DNA from: Isoetes taiwanensis
Lineage: Eukaryota > Streptophyta > Lycopodiopsida > Isoetales > Isoetaceae
DNA length: 64,000 nt
Direction of reading: 5' to 3'
Assembly: GCA_021234155.1 (NCBI GenBank)
Contig: JAJEKV010000031.1
Location: 157,670 to 221,669 of the forward strand
The notes under the pieces are model-generated. The model worked only from the letters and a program-made list of their open reading frames with translations. It was not told where the DNA came from and made no database searches. The position numbers were made by a program, and so were the translations under genes. Shown in pieces: positions 58,309-64,000 of the stretch; position 1 is the first letter of the stretch; every line of letters starts with the position of its first letter.

Positions 58309-59787
58309 TCAACTAGCTGCAGCAGAGATGTGGATCAAACAACCATCTTTAGGAATAATGGTGGGAACATATTGCAGATCATCGCAATCCGGCGTGCGGG
58401 CTCTAGTCCATGTAGTAAGAGTAGAGAAAAGGGCAGTAAAGATCATAAGGTGATTGATAGCATACCTTTGACCAGGGCACTGGTGAGGACCAGCACCAAA
58501 GAGAAGCCAATTCCTCTTATGAACCTGGTCTTCTTGTCTTTCAGCAGAAAATCTATCTGGATCAAAACAATATGGATCCTTGAAACCTTGGAAAGATGAT
58601 TCAAGCACAGAAGGAAAGACTATGGTGCCTTTAGGAACTGTATAGAAGTCTGTAAGTGCAAAATCTACTCCTGCAATGTGAGGAACCAAAGGCGCAGGAG
58701 GTCTAAACCTTAGGATTTCCTTCACAACCATTTCTGTGTATTTCATCTGTCTAAGGTGGTCAGGTGTAATGGGAGCTTGAGGATCAGGCCGAAGGCGCCT
58801 CTGTTCTTCTCTAACTTGGTCTAGAACTTTGGGATGTGATTCAAGTAAAGCTCCAACCCAAACCAAAGAAGAAGTAGATGCATCTTGAGCTGCAAATAAG
58901 AAATCAAAAATATGCTGCCCTACTTCCTGGTCTGTGTAATGCTTGATAGACTGGTTTGTTAGATTTTCAACCATCCAGAAATCAACTAGGCAAGAGGGTT
59001 TTTTGCCTTGTTCAATCTGGAGCCTGCTCTGCTTTGCACAGTCTGCCAAGGTTTGGATTAAGCGCTCTACTGCTTTGGTTGCTTTGTAGAATGCGAAACC
59101 AGGAAGATAAACAGGAAGGGCAAGGAGACCTACATTGAAGGCCGTGTAGTCTTTGTTGAACTGCATTCGAGCTTGAGGGGTAAGATAATCTCCGACGAAT
59201 ACATTTTGAGACGTCTCCAGATTTAGGTCTCGGCATAGCGGCCTCAGCTCCATTGGAGCCCTGTCTTTCTGGGAAAGATCCACCCATTTCGCAATATGCT
59301 TCCGGATAGTTTTTTCTTGAATCGGAACGTACTCGCCCAACGCTTTGAGAGTAAACAATGGTGCCAAATCCCTTCTTATTTCCTTGTGTTCATCCCCAAA
59401 CATAAATATCAAATTTTTTTCGCCAAACAGCTTCTTCCCAAATGGATGGCCCACAAGATGGAACACATCCGGCTTCACATTTGCAAAAATCTTCTGAGAA
59501 ACTTCTGAATCACGAACAAACACTACAAACCTTCCAAGTAGTACGTTCCATGACAGACCTCTTCCACCCTGCCTTGCTGCCAAAGCTTGAGCAGCCCAAT
59601 ACTTGGTCGGATTATTTATCATCTGAAGAACGCTGCCCAAAAATGGGAGCACAAAAGCCGGTCCAGGCAGATTACTCCCCTTCTTTCTATACCTCAGCTG
59701 CTCCAAAGCAAGAATCAATCCCAACCCAATTCCAAAGACTGTTTTCCAATCTAATTGCCGCATCCATTGTACCAGCTCCATAGCCAA
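58309..59787 (-). CDS. CYP710A: Cytochrome P450, CYP710A-type sterol C-22 desaturase
   Basis: A complete intronless 492-residue frame. The family introduces the C-22 double bond of plant sterols (beta-sitosterol to stigmasterol in flowering plants), at the ER membrane, using NADPH-P450 reductase. Visible features: an N-terminal membrane anchor (about residues 14-30), the proline hinge LPGPAFVLPFLG (40-51), the oxygen-binding I-helix FAAQDAST (298-305), the K-helix EILR (357-360), FDPDRF (408-413) and the heme loop FGAGPHQCPG (430-439) with Cys437. AAQDASTS and the segment HLVGHPFGKKLFGEKNLIFM (about 110-129) are characteristic of CYP710 and its relative CYP61 (fungal ERG5). Lack of introns is usual for plant CYP710A. 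The start MAMEL is supported by length and by the TATA-like box upstream. All catalytic motifs are intact, so the gene is probably functional. It is the only intact gene in the window. Product specificity cannot be read from sequence. Confidence 0.95.
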   Translation of the reverse strand: MAMELVQWMRQLDWKTVFGIGLGLILALEQLRYRKKGSNLPGPAFVLPFLGSVLQMINNPTKYWAAQALAARQGGRGLSWNVLLGRFVVFVRDSEVSQKIFANVKPDVFHLVGHPFGKKLFGEKNLIFMFGDEHKEIRRDLAPLFTLKALGEYVPIQEKTIRKHIAKWVDLSQKDRAPMELRPLCRDLNLETSQNVFVGDYLTPQARMQFNKDYTAFNVGLLALPVYLPGFAFYKATKAVERLIQTLADCAKQSRLQIEQGKKPSCLVDFWMVENLTNQSIKHYTDQEVGQHIFDFLFAAQDASTSSLVWVGALLESHPKVLDQVREEQRRLRPDPQAPITPDHLRQMKYTEMVVKEILRFRPPAPLVPHIAGVDFALTDFYTVPKGTIVFPSVLESSFQGFKDPYCFDPDRFSAERQEDQVHKRNWLLFGAGPHQCPGQRYAINHLMIFTALFSTLTTWTRARTPDCDDLQYVPTIIPKDGCLIHISAAAS

Positions 59788-59868
59788 TCCGGCGAGGATC
59801 CAAGGCTACACGAAAGTGAGAAGAGACAAAAAAAATTGGAACCCAATATGCAGATTTGCGAGTCAGGG

Positions 59869-59875
59869 TATTTAT
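59869..59875 (-). promoter_or_regulatory. TATA-like box of the P450 gene
   Basis: The minus strand reads GCATAAATACCC, with ATAAATA about 82 bp before the ATG, leaving a 5' leader of roughly 50 bp. The spacing is plausible for a plant promoter. No further elements are certain. Confidence 0.35.
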
Positions 59876-59984
59876 GCTAGAGAGGTGAGATGGATTTAGT
59901 TGGCCTGTCCTAACGGCAAGAAAAAAAATAATCGGTATTTCTGGTAAGAAGAACTGCGGCTGAAGAGAGAGAAATAACAGCGAA

Positions 59985-60208
59985 ACGGATTCATTAGAAG
60001 GACGACGGACCTTTCCATAGCAGCTTCTGCACGCTTCGAGAAAAAACTCCTGTAACTCTGAGAGCGATCCAACGGCCGGTAAAGCTCCGGCATGGTTCTG
60101 CAACGAATCGGGTCCGTTGGAATCGCAGAGACCGAAAAATGTCCTGTGCAACAGGTTAAGGACAGGAGCAAGGCGCCGGCTTGGTCTAAAGATGCCAGCT
60201 GTACTCAT
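59985..60208 (-). CDS. Hypothetical short ORF upstream of the P450
   Basis: A minus-strand frame starts MSTAGIFRPSRRLAPVLNLL and remains protein-like for about 75 codons (to about 59,985), then becomes Phe/Leu-rich and runs on into the P450 start in another frame. The Arg/Ser-rich, acid-free start resembles a mitochondrial targeting sequence, and AAAG|GTCCGT near 60,014 could be a splice donor. It may be exon 1 of another gene, an upstream ORF of the P450 transcript, or chance. I recognise no family. Confidence 0.25.
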
Positions 60209-60239
60209 AATTAAGCATTAAGGAGGCAATAATTACGAC

Positions 60240-61335
60240 CATACCCTTTTCTTGCCCGCCGGACCACAGTTGGCCCATTTTCCCAGAATATTTTTTTATG
60301 GCCCATCTCCCCATCTATTTTTCCAATGGGATTTTCGCCCTCTCCTTATCATTTCTAATGTATGCAATTACCTTAAGCTAAGTTCGTACAGGTCCTTTTC
60401 CATCTTCACGTGGAAAGCTCCCCTCGACGTTGACATCTGCCCAATGCCCCGATAGGTCAATTTCTTTTGCACGAGTAGGTTAATTTTTTTTTCCTATTTT
60501 TTCCCATCAATAAGTCAAAGTTTTTTGGTACCATGGGGCGCACACACACCACACAACCGGCTCTTGTTACAGTGAGACTTGCACGCAAGCCAAAGCCACC
60601 GATTCAAGAGTGGTCAACCACTTGGCATCCAATATATATAGTGAGACTGCCTGCACTCAACTCAAAATCACCTATTTAGTCATGGCCCTGGTTCAAGAAA
60701 ATTTTTGGCCGACGTTCTTTTGCAACCTATCTTAAGAAATATACAGCAGCATGTGATTCCCTCTAGAAAAAATACATCTCTCTCTCTCTCTCTCTCTCTA
60801 GAAATACCAAGAAAAATTACCAGTTTTACAAAAATTCCCCCTCGCCACCCACCTAGCCCCCACCCAAGGCCCAGCAGGCTAGGCCTGTGGCCGCCTAAAC
60901 ATGCAGTGCTCGCCCCCGCCACGTGACTTAATGCCGATGCACACCAGCAAGCTCCTACGGTCATGCAACGACTATTATTTCGAGTATCAAGGAACCCATG
61001 GTCACGAAGCTCGAGTCTAGCTACATGCTAGCCTCAACGACCCATCGTATACACTTCAATAATTATCGCTGCCAAAAAGGTGGGGCTTCGCCAAAATAGC
61101 AGCTCAATTACAACTCCAGCTCAATTCCGAATTACAACCTCGCCGAAATGTTTCAGACATCCTCTGCCTCAATTGCAGTAAAAAGAATTTCATATTAAAG
61201 CCCAGATTTTTGAAAATCCGGGCTCCCACAATTTGGGACAGCGTGATCATGAATGTTTTGGGTTTAAATTGACGGTATCGATTCCTTTCAATTCAAGCCT
61301 TTCCATTCCTGCAATCTATTAGATCAGCCAAATGC
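60240..61335. other. Intergenic sequence with a CT microsatellite
   Basis: No gene. (CT)n of about 12 units lies at 60,776-60,799. Sequence around 60,840-60,920 is GC-rich without a conserved frame. Confidence 0.5.
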
Positions 61336-61339
61336 CAAA

Positions 61340-62145
61340 AACTACAAGAGAAAGAGATCAATTAGTGTCATCAAAATGTCACCATAACATTAAAAATTGT
61401 ACACACATGACCTTATTGGCGACATTTTTTACAGAAGTGATGCTAAAGGTGCCACATGTTATGTCACCTATAACTTCACTCTTTGTGCCACCAATAGTGT
61501 CAGTAACTTTGCGATGACACTATAGATGTTGCTATTAGCACCAATTATAGCATCACCAGTTGTTACACATATAGCATCAGTATTAGTGTCAGTGCCCACT
61601 AATGATGTTATAGGTGATGTTATTAGCATTAAATATAGTCTCAGTAGTTGTTACACATATAACATTAGTATTAGTGTCAATGCTCACTAGTGACATTATA
61701 GGTGGTGATATTAGCATCAAATATATTGTCACCTTTATTGTCACAAATTCCATCAATGATTGTGTGGCCATAGTATATGCCATAATAGATGTTATTATTA
61801 CTATCATCAATGTTGTCAAATATTGTCCCATTAGTTTTACCAAATATAATGTCAGTTCATATAGTGATTTTAGAGTGTTAATATTAAAAATTGAATGAAG
61901 ATGCAACATTTTGTACAACCTATCTTATCTTTATTACTTATTGTACCACTTATAGTACACAATGTTACTTGCTTCTACATCACGAGTAATGTTCTTGTAT
62001 CAATAATTGTATTCATACCGTCTTTGATATTAACATTTAATTCATCGTAAAAAATTAATAAAGCTATAGCATCACATTATAAGTCACTAAGATTGCATCA
62101 TCAGTATATTTAACATTACAAACACAAAAACACATTAATGATTAC
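61340..62145. mobile_element. Possible CACTA end with subterminal repeats
   Basis: AACTACAAGAGAAAGAGATC at 61,340 resembles the CACTACAAGAAA terminus. It is followed by dense GTGTCA, TAGCATCA and GATGTTA motifs, with an 88-bp direct repeat starting AGTTGTTACACATATA at 61,558 and 61,646. Subterminal motif repetition is typical of CACTA elements. There is no transposase, and the opposite end was not identified. Confidence 0.35.
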
Positions 62146-64000
62146 CATTACAAGAAACTTATCGTGGCGGCGAAGGCCGCCGCGAACGTTTCTCTTCCTC
62201 AACTCGTCTATACATGCTAGATCATGCAGAATTTGAACTTGCATTTTGTTGCCTTATGTTCAGTGCCCGCACGATAGAAGAATATTGACCATAACGACTT
62301 GTTACGGAAGATGTTTTGCATTAAATCAAAAGAATCTAAGTTCCGAACATACAAAAATTGAACTGTGTTTGAGCATGGGGAATTCTAACCTCTGTAGTTG
62401 CCAATATATCTATGCAAAATGGTTATTCAAAATGCATATGAATAAAACATGAACCCATTAACCCAATAGCTTTCCATATGGTAAGAACAAATTTATGATA
62501 TGCATCATGGAGATGGTCTGTCACGCAATATTGTCCAACACGATTATTTGCTCTGCTAAATGTATGGAAATGTTTCAAACGTGATATATCAAATTTGACC
62601 TCTGCTGATGCGGGAAGTTGTAGAATTTACATTAACACCCAAAACAATAAAATAAGGCATTGATGTCATTCCTAGTGCCTTGACGACTTGTTATTTGAAC
62701 TTTATGAGCAAAATTCAATGCCAAGACCAACATCATGATTGTTGACAACTAAGTGCATTGATGTTTAGCACATCACTTTAGTTTTTCAATAAATTTCATG
62801 CATTGGATTTTACCATTGACATTCTTAGTCTGCTGGTGATGATCAAATGGGACCTTCAACATTAACACCAATGGCATAATTTAGGCAGAGGTCACAATTG
62901 AAGCAATAGGGTTTTGGAAAGGAACCAAGATTTGACATGAGACCACATTTGTGAGGCAGAGCATGATTGGGGCACAAGATATGTATCTTTGTATATATGA
63001 CTTAAAAAATGTTATTAACAACTGAACAGAAAATGTGATGTCATTTTAAACGTGTTTTTGGACTTGCTATTTTTTATTATAAAAAAAAAGTTTTTTCCTG
63101 TTTTGGGGTTGCGAGGTTACTGATGTAATCGCCCATCAAACAGATAGCCTGTCTCTTTCTGACGATCCCATTCTACCATCCTTGGATTAGATTTACTACC
63201 GACTGGCCTGCTTTTATTCCTTTTGTACTCATTTTGCCTTACCTTAATCCAACTCCTTAGCGCCCATTTTCTTAATGAATAATTTGGTGGTTGAATATCA
63301 GTCTGCAAATGTATGCAAATTTGGTGTAGATGTCAATATACAAAAGCTCTGCCATATTCGAACGTAGCTCCCACTTATAATTATCAATCAGAAGAGAGTG
63401 GGGTCAGACACATCGACATTAACGATTTTCTCTTACTTACATGCCTTGTTGTTTCCTACTCCCAGCTATGGTGCCCATCGCCGGCCTTCAATCCAATACA
63501 GCGGCGCCGCGGTAACAAAAAACTTGGCACATAAACCCTAACCGTCATGTATCACAGATCCACCTTTTGGCTCCATTTTGATGGGTGAGTAGGTCATGTA
63601 ACAGGACAACCGCGCAAAGTTAAACAACATCAGAGGCCCTCAAAGCGTTAGCCGCAGCAGCTGGAGCTTCTGCAAAAGGTGCTTCGGCCAAAGAACAGAT
63701 AAACAGAGGAAGAACAGATAAACAGAAGAGATAAACCTGAAAACATGCCAAAGAACTGATAAACAGAAGAAGCCAGACACACGACTTTCTGATGCGATCT
63801 TCGGCTTGTCCAAGAGATTCTAAATATCTCAAACAAATCCACCTCTTCTTTTGCGGCATTGGTGGCATAATCAAAACAGATCTTATATCACGGAATTTGA
63901 TATTTCCAGTTTCTGATACATAAAATTACAAATAGCTTTTCCTGATGGTGCAGAAGGTGCTGCAGAAGGTGCTAACGACCTCGCAATATAAGGTGCTAAC
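62146..64000 (+). mobile_element. CACTA-like element, copy 2, inverted, cut by window end
   Basis: Starts CATTACAAGAAACTTATCGT, then the palindrome GGCGGCGAAGGCCGCC. It matches copy 1 (40,968 down to about 39,200) in opposite orientation, including the shared non-coding frame (MLPYVQCPHDRRILTITT at 62,246) and the MVEWDRQKE segment near 63,170. The captured CCCH tail lies at about 63,885-63,975 (minus strand). A segment of about 290 bp at 63,600-63,890, absent from copy 1, reads APFAEAPAAAANALRASDVV then a stop on the minus strand and may be a further captured exon. The element continues beyond the window. Confidence 0.7.

Noticed and set aside
59687-59985. Coding continuation of the frame upstream of the P450
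   Set aside because: After about 59,985 the frame becomes Phe/Leu-rich, then overlaps the P450 leader and start codons out of frame. This part looks like chance openness.
1-64000. LTR retrotransposon with paired LTRs
   Set aside because: I found no pair of long direct repeats bounded by TG..CA with a primer-binding site and no gag-pol motifs. The direct repeats seen (15.7-17.3 kb) continue into satellite sequence.

Overview
The window reads as nuclear DNA of a land plant with a large, transposon-filled genome. I see one intact protein gene in 64 kb: an intronless cytochrome P450 of the CYP710A (sterol C-22 desaturase) type on the minus strand at 58.3-59.8 kb. Almost everything else is repeats and mobile-element debris: non-LTR retrotransposons (LINEs), a Helitron with both termini, MITEs, two inverted copies of a CACTA-like element carrying captured exons, and a 10-kb satellite-like block. 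The P450 looks rather distant from the flowering-plant proteins I know, so a fern or other non-flowering vascular plant is possible, but this is a weak inference. Nothing suggests bacterial or organellar DNA.

Layout. 0-4 kb: unassigned GC-rich then AT-rich sequence. 4-8 kb: decayed minus-strand ORFs behind two promoter-like modules, each with a TATA box and two copies of a 68-bp palindrome. 8.1-11.1 kb: an element with roughly 0.9-kb inverted arms. 11.3-11.6 kb: a MITE. 12.1-13.3 kb: a possible LINE ORF1 remnant. 13.7-15.7 kb: 43-bp tandem palindromes next to a broken minus-strand gene whose C-terminal part resembles motif I of amino-DNA methyltransferases. 15.7-25.6 kb: a complex repeat array. 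25.6-27.6 kb: a LINE 3' fragment and direct repeats. 27.66-33.35 kb: a minus-oriented Helitron of about 5.7 kb. 33.6-37.2 kb: LINE reverse-transcriptase and zinc-binding remnants. 38.8-41.0 kb: captured filamin-repeat and CCCH exons ending in a CACTA-like terminus, repeated in inverted orientation at 62.1-64.0 kb. 41.8-44.2 kb: exon-like pseudogene pieces interrupted by a hAT-type MITE with a perfect 8-bp target duplication. 45.9-55.1 kb: a decayed L1-type LINE of about 9.2 kb with poly(A) and a candidate 14-bp target duplication. 55.7-56.1 kb: a near-perfect foldback MITE. 57.7-60 kb: the P450 gene.

The most unusual object is the 15.7-25.6 kb array. Seven units, mostly 1.08 kb apart, each carry a tRNA-like Pol III module (A box, B box, T4 terminator), TTC/GAA blocks in strict 10-bp phase that match plant heat-shock elements, and up to three CACGTG (G-box) palindromes. 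This combination suggests a transcribable, possibly stress-responsive satellite, but only the motifs are seen; activity is inference. The second object worth testing is the methyltransferase-like ORF with its palindromic neighbours.
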